DNA of 64,000 nt from Aegilops tauschii subsp. strangulata (lineage: Eukaryota; Streptophyta; Magnoliopsida; Poales; Poaceae): NCBI RefSeq assembly GCF_002575655.3, contig NC_053037.3:323047294-323111293 (forward strand), read 5' to 3'. This document shows positions 21,723-33,780 of this stretch, piece by piece. The stretch's first letter is position 1; every line of letters starts with the position of its first letter. Below the pieces are notes generated by a model, which had not been told where the DNA came from, did no database searches, and saw only the letters and a list, made by a program, of their open reading frames with translations. The position numbers and the translations under genes were made by a program.

Positions 21723-23451
21723 TGAAGGAAATATGCCCTAGAGGCAATAATAAAGTTATTATTTATTTCCTCATATCATGATAAATGTTTATTATTCATG
21801 CTAGAATTGTATTAACCGGAAACATAATACATGTGTGAATACATAGACAAACATAGTGTCACTAGTATGCCTCTACTTGACTAGCTCGTTAATCGAAGAT
21901 GGTTAAGTTTCCTAGCCATGGACATGAGTTGTCATTTGATTAACGGGATCACATCATTAGGAGAATAGTGGGATTGACTTGACCCATTCCGTTAGCTTAG
22001 CACTTGATCGTTTAGTATGTTGCTATTGCTTTCTTCATGACTTATACATGTTCCTATGACTATGAGATTATGCAACTCCCGTTTACCGGAGGAACACTTT
22101 GTGTGCTACCAAACGTCACAACGTAACTGGGTGATTATAAAGGTGCTCTACAGGTGTCTACGAAGGTACTTGTTGGGTTCGCGTATTTCGAGATTAGGAT
22201 TTGTCACTCCGATTGTCGGAGAGGTATCTCTGGGCCCTCTCGGTCATGCACATCACCATAAGCCTTGCAAGCATTGTGACTAATAAGTTAGTTGCGAGAT
22301 GATGTATTACGGAACGAGTAAAGAGACTTGTCGGTAGCGAGATTGAACTAGGTATTGAGATACCAACGATCGAATCTCGGGCAAGTAACATACCGATGAC
22401 AAAGGGAACAACGTATGTTGTTATGCGGTTTGACCGATAAAGATCTTCGTAGAATATGTAGGAGCCAATATAAGCATCCAGGTTCCGCTATTGGTTATTG
22501 ACCAGAGACGTGTCTCGGTCATGTCTACATAGTTCTCGAACCCATAGGGTCCGCATGCTTAAAGTTAGATGACGATCGATATTATGAGTTTTGTGTTTTG
22601 ATGTACCGAAGGTAGTTCAGAGTCCCGGATATGATCACGGACATGACGAGGAGTCTCGAAATGGTCGAGACGTTAAGATTGATATATTGGAATGTTATAT
22701 TCGGACACCGGATGAGTTCCGGGGGTTATCGGATAAATACCGGAGAAACCGGGAGGTTACCGGAACCTCCCGGGGGGTTATTGGGCCTCATGGGCCCAAG
22801 TGGTGGAATAGGAGAGGTGGCCAGCTAGGGGCGCGCGGCCCCCCTAGCCCAAATCGAATAGGACTAGGGGGCCGGCCCCCCTTTCCTTCTTCTTCTCCTC
22901 CCCTTCCTTCCCCTCTCCTACTTGGACTAGGAAAGAGGGGGGAATCCTACTTGGAGTAGGATTGCCCCCCTTGGGCGCGCCTCCTCCCCTTGGCCGGCCC
23001 TCTCCTCCTCCCCCCTTTATATACGGAGGAGGGGGCACCCCATAGACACAACAATTGATCTCTTGATCTCTTAGCCGTGTGCGGTGCCCCCCTCCACCAT
23101 ATTCCACCTCGATAATATTGTAGCGGTGCTTAGGCGAAGCCCTGCGTTGGTAGCATCATCATCACCGTCACCACGCCGTCATGCTAACGGAACTCTCCCT
23201 CAAAGCTCGGCTGGATCGGAGTTCGAGGGACGTCATCGAGCTGAACGTGTGCTGAACTCGGAGGTGCCGTACGTTCGGTACTCGGATCGGTCGGATCATG
23301 AAGACGTACAACTACATCAACCGCGTTGTGCTAACGCTTCCGCTTTCGGTCTATGAGGGTACGTGGACACACTCTTCCCTCTCGTTGCTATGCATCACCA
23401 TGATCCTGTGTGTGCATAGGAATTTTTTTGAAATTACTACGTTCCCCAACA
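21723..23451 (+). repeat. 5' LTR of E2 (1729 bp)
   Basis: It has TG...CA termini with target duplication gaaac directly before. The promoter candidate is TTTATATAC at 23016-23024. The sequence just before the TATA box is GC-rich. Most differences from the 3' LTR are C/T or G/A changes, as expected from methylated cytosines. Confidence 0.97.
23016..23024 (+). promoter_or_regulatory. TATA box in the E2 5' LTR
   Basis: tttatatac lies in a C-rich/G-rich setting. Transcription would start near 23045-23055 (caccccatagacac region). The same box recurs in the 3' LTR at 39088-39096. Confidence 0.65.
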
Positions 23452-23452
23452 G

Positions 23453-23464
23453 TGGCATCCGAGC
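23453..23464 (+). other. Primer binding site of E2
   Basis: tggcatccgagc follows the LTR after one base. It is a diverged form of TGGTATCAGAGC, complementary to initiator-Met tRNA. Confidence 0.75.
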
Positions 23465-24313
23465 TAGGTTTTATGCGTAGATGTTATATGCACGAGTAGA
23501 ACACAAGTGAGTTGTGGCGATACAAGTCATACTGCTTACCAGCATGTCATACTTTGGTTCGGCGGTATTGTTGGATGAAGCGGCCCGAACCGACATTACG
23601 CGTACGCTTACGCGAGACTGGTTCTACCGACGTGCTTTGCACACAGGTGGCTGGCGGGTGTCAGTTTCTCCAACTTTAGTTGAACCGAGTGTGGCTACAC
23701 CCGGTCCTTGAGAAGGTTAAAACAGCACTAACTTGACGAACTATCGTTGTGGTTTTGATGCGTAGGTAAGAACGGTTCTTGCTCAGCCCGTAGCAGCCAC
23801 GTAAAACTTGCAACAACAAAGTAGAGGACGTCTAACTTGTTTTTGCAGGGCATGTTGTGATGTGATATGGTCAAGGCATGATGCTATATTTTATTGTATG
23901 AGATGATCATGTGTTGTAACCGAGTTATCGGCAACTGGCAGGAGCCATATGGTTGTCGCTTTATTGTATGCAATGCAATCGCCCTGTAATGCTTTACTTT
24001 ATCACTAAGCGGTAGCGATAGTCGTAGAAGCAATAGTTGGCGAGACGACAACGATGCTACGATGGAGATCAAGGTGTCGCGCCGGTGACGATGGTGATCA
24101 TGACGGTGCTTCGGAGATGGAGATCACAAGCACAAGATGATGATGGCCATATCATATCACTTATATTGATTGCATGCGATGTTTATCCTTTATGCATCTT
24201 ATTTTGCTTTGATTGACAGTAGCATTATACGATGATCTCTCACTAAATTTCAAGATAAAAGTGTTCTCCCTGAGTATGCACCGTTGCCAAAGTTCGTCGT
24301 GCCATGACACCAC
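23465..24313 (+). other. Untranslated leader of E2, left part
   Basis: This non-coding leader continues at 33409-33780 beyond the nested Gypsy element. The accac at 24309-24313 is the left copy of the Gypsy target duplication. Confidence 0.8.
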
Positions 24314-24785
24314 TGAGGGAGTCCTGGATTAGGGGGGTCCTCGGACAGCCGGACTATATCCTTTGGCCGGACTGTTGGACTATGAAGATACAAGATTGAA
24401 GACTTCGTCCCGTGTCCGGATGGGACTCTCCTTGGCGTGGAAGGCAAGCTTGGCAATTCTGATATGTAGATCTCCTCCCTTGTAACCGACTCTGTGTAAC
24501 CCTAGCCCCCTCCGGTGTCTATATAAACCGGAGGGTTTAGTTCATAGGACAACAACAATCATAACCATAGGCTAGCTTCTAGGGTTTAGCCTCTACGATC
24601 TCGTGGTAGATCAACTCTTGTAATACTCATATCATCAACATCAATCAAGCAGGAAGTAGGGTATTACCTCCATCGAGAGGGCCTGAACCTGGGTAAACAT
24701 TGTGTCCTCCGCCTCCTGTTACCATCCGCCTTAGATGCACAGCTTGGGACCCCCTACCCGAGATCCGCCGGTTTTGACACCGACA
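24314..24785 (+). repeat. 5' LTR of the nested Gypsy element (472 bp)
   Basis: It is bounded by target duplication accac and by the primer-site region. A TATA box (ctatataaac, 24519-24528) lies in the middle, with a conserved cytosine/purine context shared with the 3' LTR. Confidence 0.95.
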
Positions 24786-24829
24786 TTGGTGCTTTCATTG
24801 AGAGTTCCACTGTGCCGTCACCATAAGGC

Positions 24830-25948
24830 TTGATGGCTCCTTTGACCATCGGCAACGATGCGATCCAGGGTGAGGTTTTTCTCCCCGGACAGATCTTCGT
24901 ATTCGGCGGCTTCGCACTGCGGGCCAACTCGCTTGGCCATCTGGAGCAGATTGAGAGCTACGCCCCTGGCCATCAGGTCAGGTTTGGAAGCTTAAACTAT
25001 ACTGCCGACATCCGCGGAGACTTGATCTTTGACGGATTCGAGCCCATGTCAGGTGCGCCGCACAGTCACGACGGGCATGACTTAGCTCTGCCGTCGGACG
25101 TTGTTCGGGAGATCACACCTATGGCTACTCTGGCCCTCGATCCGGAGCAGATTGCGCCGTCCGAGGACGGGTGGATGGACCCCGCCACGGAGGCTGCACA
25201 CTCAGTGGCGATAGAGCCGAATGCTGACTTCACCTCCTACGAGACCTGTGTTGCCGGACTCTTGGATTCGTCCCCGGCCACGGGCTCCGAACCGCCTGCA
25301 TCAGTGCCTATCAAATCTGATTGGGCACCGATCATGGAGTTTTCCTTCGCGGATATCTTTCAGCACTCGCCCCTGGGCGATGTGCTAAATTCATTAAGGT
25401 CTCTCTCCCTGTCAGGAGGCCCTTGGCCGAACTGTGTCCGGCTTGAGTGGGAAGCGGACGACGAAGAAATTCGTTCCCCACCCACCACCCACTTAATAGC
25501 CACTGTCGATGACTTAACCGACATGCTTGATTTTGGCTCCGAAGACATCGACGGTATGGACGACGATGTAGGAGAAGAACAGGAACCACCGCCCACAGGG
25601 CGCTGGACTGCCACCTCATCATATGATATATACATGGTGGACACCCCCAAAGAAAGCGATGGCAATAAGGCAACAGAGGATAATCCCCTCGAGAAGCAAT
25701 CTAAGCACCGGTGTCAACGGCGCCGCTCTAAGCCCCGCCATAGCAAAAGCGGTGATACCGGCGCAAGAGACAACAACGCAGCGGATAGTGCCAAGACGAA
25801 GACAATCCACTCCAGCCAGGCTTCGAGCGGGAGGATGGGCAAGCTAGCCCTAAGGAACAGGCAGCAGACGGAGAATCAGAGGATACAATTACATGCCTCT
25901 CTCCGAAGACGAGGTGAGCCTCGGCGACGAAGAATTTATCGTGCCTGA
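24830..25948 (+). pseudogene. Gypsy gag N-terminal region
   Basis: This is an open frame of 372 codons starting 45 bases after the LTR (first in-frame Met at TTG/ATG 24830-24835, MAPLTIGNDAIQGEVFLPGQ). The opening part is ordered (QIFVFGGFALRANSLGHL) and the rest is acidic and low in structure (LGSEDIDGMDDDVGEEQE). Near 25880 the reading frame shifts: PLSEDEVSLGDEEFIVPEDP continues in another frame, followed by a TAG near 25961, a coiled-coil-like KKKQQQLKADQDLLADRW segment and a TGA near 26201. This extra N-terminal module before the capsid domain is usual in this family; its role is not known to me. Confidence 0.75.
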
Positions 25949-26300
25949 GGATCCCGTCGAGTAGGAGTGCTTCCAGCACCGGCTTATAGCCACAGCAAAA
26001 AGCTTGAAGAAAAAGCAACAGCAGCTTAAAGCTGACCAAGATCTTCTAGCGGATAGATGGACTGAGGTCCTAGCGGCCGAGGAATACGAACTCGAACGCC
26101 CAACCAAAAGTTATCCAAAGTGCAGGTTGCTACCCCAACTCGAGGAGGAAGCATTAAAGCCTACTGTGTATGATGCGGCTGACCGGCCACCTCGTGGCTG
26201 AGACAAAGCGGCATATCAGGCCGAAGTCCAGCCCACACCCCGCCGCCAGTCAAACAAAAATACCAAGGCCCGGGGTAACACGCAGGACCTGCGAGACGTA

Positions 26301-28260
26301 TTGGAAAACAAAGCAGGACATGTAAGATCGATCTACGGATCACGCGGGCGCGCCCCAACGCGCGACGACGACCGTCACGCCGGATATACTAAAAGCAAAT
26401 CCGGCCGGGCCGAATACAGCAGACAAGACTCGTATGAACTGCGTCGTGATATAGCCCGGCACAGAGGCGCCGCACACCCCCTATGCTTCACTGATGAAGT
26501 AATGGATCATGAATTCCCAGAAGGTTTTAAACCCGTGAACATTGAATCATATGATGGTACAACAGACCCCGCGGTATGGATTGAAGATTTCCTCCTCCAC
26601 ACCCACATGGCCCACGGTGACGATCTACATGCCATCAAGTACCTCCCATTAAAACTCAAAGGGCCGGCTCGGCATTGGCTGGATAGCCTGCCGGCAAACT
26701 CCATCGGCAGTTGGGAGAATTTGGAAGACGCATTCCTTGACAACTTCCAGGGCACTTATGTGCGACCACCGGACGCCGATGACTTGAGTCACATAATCCA
26801 ACAGACAGGGGAATTAGCCAGGAAATTCTGGACTCGGTTTCTAACTAAAAAGAACCAAATTGTCGACTGTCCGGATGCCGAGGCCTTAGCGGCATTTAAG
26901 CATAACATCCGCGACGAGTGTCTCGCCCGACACCTCGGCCAAGAGAAGTCGAAGTCCATGGCAGCCCTCATGACACTCATGACCCGCTTTTGTGTGGGCG
27001 AGGACAGCTGGCTAGCTCGCAGTAACAACACATCGAGAAACCCTGGCAATTCAGATGCCAAGGATAGCAACGGAAGGCCGCGTCACAACAGACATAAGGG
27101 CCGCAACAACGGCGACAACGCTGAAGACACGACAGTTAATGCCAGATTCAGTGGCTCTAAATCCGGGCAGCGGAAAAAGCCGTTCAAAAGAAGCAATCCG
27201 GGCCCGTCCAGTTTGGACCGCATACTCGATCGCTCGTGTCAAATTCACAGCACCCCCGATAAACCAGCCAACCACACCAACAGAAAATGCTGGGTGTTCA
27301 AACAGGCCGGCAAGTTGAATGCCGAAAACAAGGAAAAGGGGCTGCATAGTGACGACGAGGAGGAGCCCGGGCCGCCGAACACAGGAGGACAAAAGAAATT
27401 TCCTCCCCAAGTGAAAACGGTGAACATGATATACACAACCCATATTCCCAAGCGGGAACGGAAGTGTGCACTAAGGGACGTCTATGCGACGGAGCCAGCC
27501 GCCCCAAAGTTCAACCCATGGTCTTCTTGTCCGATCACGTTCGATCGCAGGGACCACCCCACCAGTATCCGTCATGGCGGTTCTGTCGCATTGGTCCTTG
27601 ACCCCATCATTGACGGATTTCACCTCACTCGAGTCCTTATGGATGGTGGCAGCAGCCTGAACCTGCTTTATCAGGATACAGTGCGCAAAAATGGGTATGG
27701 ACCCCTCGAGGATCAAACCCACAAAAACCACCTTTAAAGGTGTCATACCAGGTGTAGAGGCCTGTTGCACGGGCTCAATCACACTGGAAGTGGTCTTCGG
27801 ATCTCCGAGACAACTTCCGAAGCGAGGAGTTAATCTTCGATATCGTCCCTTTCCGCAGTGGCTATCACGCACTGCTCGGACGAACTGCGTTTGCCAGATT
27901 CAACACGGTACCGTATTATGCATACCTCAAGCTCAAAATGCCAGGACCTCGCGGGGTTATAACAGTTAATGGAAACACAGAACGCTCGCTCCGCACGGAG
28001 GAGCACACTGCGGCCCTCGCAGCAGAAGCGCAAAGCAGCCTTATGAGGCAAACCGCCAATTCGGCGAAAAAGACCCCGGACACCTTCAAGCGAGTCCGGA
28101 GTACCCTGCAAGAGGATCGCCAGACACGTTTAGAGCTCGCCGAGCAATTCGGCCTCCGTCCCAGCCCCAGTGAAGCGGCGAAATTTACGCCGCACGTACA
28201 TAATTACGCACTCAAAATACCATGGGCACAGGCGGAGGCACGACCATGGCACGACCCACA
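26301..28260 (+). pseudogene. Gypsy gag capsid domain and aspartic protease; pol missing
   Basis: From about 26502 the Retrotrans_gag capsid domain is clear (VNIESYDGTTDPAVWIEDF, LKGPARHWLDSLP, FLDNFQGTYVRPPDADDLSH, EALAAFKHNIRDECLARHLG). A basic linker follows. The retropepsin region has the active site VLMDGGSSLNLLY near 27640, with D-G-G in place of D-T/S-G. The frame breaks at 27737 (TAA) after a shift. Protease C-terminal sequence LIFDIVPFRSGYHALLGRTAFARF and AYLKLKMPGPRGVI continues to about 28000 in another frame, and a tail of unclear origin follows to 28280. Reverse transcriptase should come next but is absent, so the polyprotein could at most supply capsid. Confidence 0.85.
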
Positions 28261-28280
28261 ATGCGGCTCAACCGCTTCAT

Positions 28281-29343
28281 GACATGTATACCTTTAACAT
28301 TTTCTTTCTTTCAGGCCCCTATTCTCTGAAGGCCCTCTCCGATCGTTTGATTGTCGAACTCGTCAAGGGAAGGAAACACCAAGGCAGCTAGAAGCTTTGA
28401 CGTACAAGGGAATCCTCAGGTGGTCTCTAATAACGATCGATATATCTGTTTTGCATACCCACACGCAGCTTGCCCTTAGATAGGACATGTCAAATAGTCC
28501 TATTGTTCACTTATTGCACTACATGTATGCATACGCTTTGACGCATAATTTAAATAACAATGTACAACATTAGCTCATTATTGCATTCGTTTATCCTTTT
28601 CCCTTGTCCGTTTATTTACGACAAGTTGCACCCGTACATTCTGATATGACCAGTGCGCCAGGGGCTTCGGTGTACCCCATAACACGACATGAAAAGTCCG
28701 AACACTTTCGACAGTGCGGCACCCCGAACTTATAGCATTATATGCATCAGCTCCGAATCATGTCTTGGGTCAATAGTTGGGTTTGCCCGACTCCCATGTT
28801 TTGGTACCTTACGTTCCGCTATATCGGCTAAGGTAGCGCTGGGAGAACTACTGCGATTGTGTCCCGGTTCTTCCGGATGAACACCTCAGTAGAGAAAGCC
28901 GAAAACTGACTGTCATGATGAGGCGAGAGCTAGTCGCTATTCGAGAGGTCTCAAATCCTTAAAGATTTTTTCTGCTTCGGGCGAGGAGTCGGCCTTGTCC
29001 GATTTAGGCGTACATATCGCCCCAAGTTCAGCCTTCCGAATACTAGGGTCTTCGCCAAAATTTAAAATTGTAGACTTCTATGGCTAAGTGAGAGTGATAA
29101 AGCTTTATAGTCCGATTGCCTGGTTCGTTGTGCTGAACACCTCCTTCAAAGGACCTAAAACTGGGATAAAGAGTGATCAGGTTTATCCCGAACACCTCAG
29201 TACTAGTTACATGGGGGCAGAAGCCGACGACTGGCCAACTCTCAAATTTTATAAACGGCCGCACAGAAGGTAATATTTTAAATTAACAAGCATTACTTAG
29301 CGCACATGAAATCGTTTCATATTACAGGATCACATGAGTACAT
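28281..29343. other. Non-coding segment of the nested Gypsy element
   Basis: It lies between the sense protease end and the antisense gene end. No conserved frame on either strand is seen. The place where pol has been lost lies here or just upstream. Confidence 0.6.
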
Positions 29344-32300
29344 TCATTCAAATATTACATCCTTAGCACATTCCTCTGCCACAAGGCGAGCACCCTTCAG
29401 GACACTGTCATAATACTTTTCGAGGTGGCGATGCTCCTTGCCCTCCGGCGGCCCCTCCTTCACCAGCTTTTCGGCGTCCATCTTCGCCCAGTGCACCTTC
29501 GCCCGGGCAAAAGCCCTGCGTGCACCCTCAATGCAGACGGACCGCTTTATGACTTCAAACCGTGGGCAGGTGTTCACAAGCCGCCTTACCAGGCCGAAAT
29601 AGCTGCCAGGCAGGGGCTCGCCAGGCCACATCCGGACTATAAGGCCCTTCATGGCCAGTTCGGCCGCCTTGTGAAGCTCGAACAGTTGCTTCAGTTGGTC
29701 GCTCAAGGGCATCGGATGTTCGGTCCCAGTATACTGAGACCAGAACAACTTCTCCGTCGAGCTCCCTTCCTCGGCCCGGTAGAACTCCGCGGCATCCGAC
29801 ACACTGCTGGGTAGATCTGCGAACACTCCTGGAGAGCTCCGAACTCGGGTAAGTAAAAGGAAAGTTTCCTTCACATGCTTGCTTTGCATAATGAATGCCT
29901 TACCCACCGCTATCTTCTTGACCGCCTGAATCTCCTAGAGGGTCTTTTGGGCTTCGGCCTTGGCATTTTGTGCGTTCTCGAGGGCCTTCGCAAGCTCGGA
30001 CCCTTGTGTCTTAGAGTCACGCTCCAAGGACTCGTATTTTTTGACGAAGTCCTGGAGCTCTTGCTGAACCTCGCCGACTCGAGCCTCTTGCTTCTCGCGC
30101 TCGGCTCTCTCCTCGGCCACTTTTTCTTCAGCCTCGGACAACGCCTTCTTCAGGGCCGCCACTTCGGTCGTGGCCCCTAGCAAAATTCATGACGATTCTA
30201 TTATTTAACAACCTTCTTATTTTTTATCGATACATAGACGGGGTATCATTTACCTTTGTTCTCCTCAAGCTGCCTCTTGGTAAGGCCGAGCTCTTCCTTG
30301 GACCGCTCAAGGTCTCGCTTCAGTACGGAGACCTCTGCAGTACGTGCGGCAGCGGCCAGCAACGAAGCCTGCTCATGCACATAGACATACTCTGATTAGA
30401 CTCCTGTGATTATTATTTGGTCCTCTGTTCGGCCTTTCTTTGCGAATGCCAAACAGAGCATCAGGGGCTACTGTCTATGCTGTAACATTTTCTTATAATT
30501 TGATTACTTACCTCAAAGCCTGTTAAGAGGCTGGCACAGGCTTCAGTCAGCCCGCTTTTGGCGGACTGAACCTTCTCGACCACCGCACTCATGATAGTGC
30601 GGTGCTCTTCGTCGATGGAAGCACCGCGAAGCGCTTCCAGCAAGTTGTCCGATGCCTCTGGATAGACAGAGGCCATCGGCACGGACGGCTTGCCCCTCTT
30701 AGCGAGGGGTCGCCTGGCAGAGTTCGGTACCACTGGAGGTTCCGGCGTAGTATTCGGCTGGGGGCCAAACTTGCTGCCCCCGTCATTGGAGCCCATGGGA
30801 ATCTTGCTCCCCACGCGCCCAGCGTCTGGAATGTCGCCTTGGGGCGCCTCTGGAACTGTCCCCCCTTGGTCCAGTGCCCTTTGAGACAACACCTCGACAT
30901 CGTCCGTAGGGCGGGGGGAGGAGGCGGTCGGGAGTGAATCGCTCTTCATCTCCGACGAGCTCAAAGACTCCTCCGAAGAGGATACGTCGATATGGGCTTT
31001 GGACGGACTGCGTAATCATGTTCGGCATGATAAGAAGCAATAAAATAAAACATACCAAGAACTATTATGGTATCCGAATACTTACGACTTCGCCAGGGGC
31101 TTGTCCCTGGGTAACCACTCCTCGTCGCTAAAAGCGGCCGCCGTGGAGCAGTCAGGAAGGAGAGTCCTTCCCTTCTTGGACCCTTCGGCCTCCCCTGACG
31201 GGGCGGCCTTCCTTTTCTTGTCTCCCAATGCTGGGGGGGAGGGGAGAACTTTCCTCTTCCTCCTCCTCGTTTTCATGGGAGGAGGGCGCTTCGGTGTTAT
31301 CGGACGATGAGTCCGATATGGCCTTGCGCCGGAGACCTTCCCTGGTCCCCGTGGCCTTCTCCTCCGGTGCCTCATAGGGAGCCGGAACCAGCATCTCCGT
31401 TAAGAGAGCCCTTGCTGGATCTTCGGGCAGTGGGGCCGGACAATCGATCTGCTCCGCTTTCGCGACCCAGTCCTGTTAAATGGCGTGGAGGCTTAGACCC
31501 CTCACATGATTATACTGGGGAAAGAAACATCTTATGAGATATAAGGAGCTTACCGGATTGGCATGGCGCTTCGCGCTGAGTCCGCGATCCTCGGTAAGGG
31601 GAGGAGGTACCTCGGCGGACTTGAACAACACCTTCCAAATGTCTTGGTGCGTCGTGTCGAAGAGCTCTCACAGCATATGGTGCTTAGCCGGGTCGAACTC
31701 CCACAAATTGAATGCCCGTCTTTGACACGGGAGGATCCGGCGGAAGAGCATGACTTGGACCACGTTAACAAGCTTGATTTTCTTGCTTATCATGTTTTTG
31801 ACGCAGGTCTGGAGTCCGGTCAGTTCCACCGATGAACCCCAGGATAGGCCCTTCTCTTTCCAGGAGGTGAGCCGCATGGGGATACCGGATCGAAATTCAC
31901 GGGCCGCCACCCAGTTGGTGTCGCGCGGCTCGGTGATGTAGAACCACCCTGATTGCCACCCCTTTACGGTCTCCACATAGGAGCCTTCGAGCCAGGTGAC
32001 GTTGGGCATTTTGCCCACCATGGCGCCTCCGCACTCCGCTTGCTGGCCGACCACCACCTTTGGTTTAACATTGAAGGTCTTCAGCCACAGGCCGAAGTGG
32101 GGCTTTATGTTGAGGATAAAATTGGGGGCCAGATCATGGAAGTCCAGCCCGTAGTAGAACATGAGCCCGCGGACGAATGGGTGGAGGGGAAATCCCAGCC
32201 CGCGGACGAAATGGGTAAGAAATACAATCCTTTCGTGGGGTTCGGGGGTAGGAACGATCTGCCCCGCGTCTGGGAGCCGGTGCGCGATATCTGCGGCCAG

Positions 32301-32378
32301 GTATCCGGCTTCCCAGAGCTTCGTAATGATCTCCTCCGTAACGGAGGAGACCATCCACTTGCCTCCCACTCCGGACAT
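29344..32378 (-). pseudogene. Antisense five-exon gene inside the Gypsy element (PF04195-like N-terminus, coiled-coil C-terminus)
   Basis: Exons read from the sequence are 32378-31554, 31472-31086, 31007-30512, 30368-30254 and 30176-29344. Every intron is GT-AG (donors GTAAGC, GTAAGT, GTAAGT, GTAAAT; acceptors AACAG, ACGCAG, GAGCAG, TGCTAG), and the phases join correctly (0, 2, 0, 1) once a one-base shift inside exon 2 is allowed. The product would be about 880 residues. The N-terminus (GFPLHPFVRGLMFYYGLDFH, LAPNFILNI) resembles Pfam 'putative gypsy type transposon' PF04195. The middle is charged and low in complexity (EENEEEEEESSP type, then SSSEESLSSSE), and the end has a long heptad-rich helix (about 30170-29940). 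Breaks are TGA at 31668-31670, a shift near 31230 in a G/C run, and TAG at 29935-29937. The function is unknown; it is not a transposase by motif. Confidence 0.8.
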
Positions 32379-32490
32379 GTTTGGAGTGGTTTTGCGGAGA
32401 AAATGCGAACTTGGGCGCTGGAGCTCGAGTGCGCGAGAATGGATGGGCAGGGAAGAAGAAGGCGTGGGTAAAAAGGAGGAGTCCGTGTCC

Positions 32491-32500
32491 CTTTATAAGG
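32491..32500 (-). promoter_or_regulatory. TATA box for the antisense gene
   Basis: The minus strand reads CCTTATAAAG about 115 bases upstream of the ATG at 32378, leaving room for a 5'UTR of 80-90 bases. It lies between the antisense start and the 3' LTR, independent of both LTR promoters. Confidence 0.55.
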
Positions 32501-32932
32501 ACGGGGCAAACTGTGCGCCTCCCCACCTGCCTGGTAAACTCGCTTATTCCCCAAGCGCCGTAATTGATGGCACGGTTGGGTTACCCACACCCATATTGAT
32601 GAGAATCCCGTGATAAGGGGACACGATCTCTGCTTCGACAAGACGTGCCAAGAAAACCGCCTCGCAATATGTGCAGTAGCGGGTTGAGAAAAACGGTTTG
32701 AATAATGACCGGGCCGTGGCGTGATGTCACGTTATGAAAAGTTGTCAGCAGATTAGATTTGTGGAAATATTATACTCTCTACGGTGGTATGTGGAATTTG
32801 TTTTGCAGAGCCGGACACTATCCTTGTGTTCGAAATTTTCTATGTACTATTCAGAGGAAGAACCTGCCTTGCAATGCCGAAGACAATCTGCGCGCCGGAC
32901 TCATCGTCATTGAAGCCTGGTTCAGGGGCTAC
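32501..32932. other. Non-coding 3' segment of the Gypsy element
   Basis: This is upstream DNA of the antisense gene up to the 3' LTR. The last bases (ttcaggggctac) serve as the purine-rich tract. No open frame of note. Confidence 0.6.
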
Positions 32933-33403
32933 TGAGGGAGTCCTGGATTAGGGGGTCCTCGGACAGCCAAACTATATACTTTGGCCGGACTGTTGGACTA
33001 TGAACATACAAGATTGAAGACTTCGTCCTGTGTCCGGATGGGACTCTCCTTGGCGTGGAAGGCAAGCTTGGCAATTCGGATATGTAGATCTCCTCCCTTG
33101 TAACCGACTCTGTGTAACCCTAGCTCCCTCCGGTGTCTATATAAACCGGAGGATTTAGTCCGTAGGACAACAACAATCATAACCATAGGCTAGCTTCTAG
33201 GGTTTAGCCTCTACGATCTCGTGGTAGATCAACTCTTATAATACTCATATCATCAAGATCAATCAAGCAGGAAGTAGGGTATTACCTCCATCGAGAGGGC
33301 CCGAACCTGGGTAAACATTGTGTCCCCCGCCTCCTGTTACCATCCGCCTTAGACGCACAGCTCGGGACCCCCTACCCGAGATCCGCCGGTTTTGACACCG
33401 ACA
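32933..33403 (+). repeat. 3' LTR of the nested Gypsy element (471 bp)
   Basis: Same ends as the 5' LTR, with accac directly after. Compared by eye with 24314-24785 it has about 16 substitutions and one missing G in the early G run. Confidence 0.95.
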
Positions 33404-33408
33404 ACCAC

Positions 33409-33780
33409 GTGATGATCGGGTGTGATAAGCTCTACGTCCATCTACAAAGGGTGCAAGCCAGTTTTGCACACGCAGAATACTCAGGTTAAACTTGACGAGC
33501 CTAGCATATGCAGATATGGCCTCGGAACACTGAGACCGAAAGGTCGAGCGTTAATCATGTAGTAGATATGATCAACATAGTGATGTTCACCATTGAAAAC
33601 TACTCCATCTCACGTGATGATCGGACATGGTTTAGTTGATTTGGATCACGTGATCGCTTAGATGATTAGAGGGATGTCTATCTAAGTGGGAGTTCTTAAG
33701 TAATATTATTAATTGAACTTAAATTTATCATGAACTTAGTACCTGATGGTACTTTGCTTGTCTATGTTGATTGTAGATAG
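33409..33780 (+). other. Untranslated leader of E2, right part
   Basis: This continues the leader interrupted at 24313. It ends just before the gag ATG (gattgtagatag then ATGGCC). Confidence 0.8.

Larger units (their letters stand above)
24314..33403 (+). mobile_element. Nested Gypsy-type LTR retrotransposon lacking pol, with an antisense gene
   Basis: The target duplication accac lies at 24309-24313 and 33404-33408. LTRs of 472 and 471 bp start tgagggagtcctgg and end ttttgacaccgaca. The primer-site region ttggtgctttcattgag follows the left LTR and ggggctac precedes the right one. Sense coding covers gag and protease only (24830 to about 28260); no reverse transcriptase, RNase H or integrase is found. 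Antisense coding fills 29344-32378. The LTRs differ at about 16 substitutions plus 1 indel (3.4 percent). The LTR resembles the Triticeae family I know as Fatima, but the name is from memory. It would depend on an autonomous relative to move. Confidence 0.95.

Noticed and set aside
22056..23356. Repeated short open frames also found at 38128-39491
   Set aside because: They occur at equal positions in both E2 LTRs and are LTR sequence.
25332..25810. Minus-strand frames opposite the Gypsy gag N-terminal region, considered as more exons of the antisense gene
   Set aside because: They are shadows of the sense frame; the antisense gene starts at 32378 and ends at 29344 with its own splice signals.
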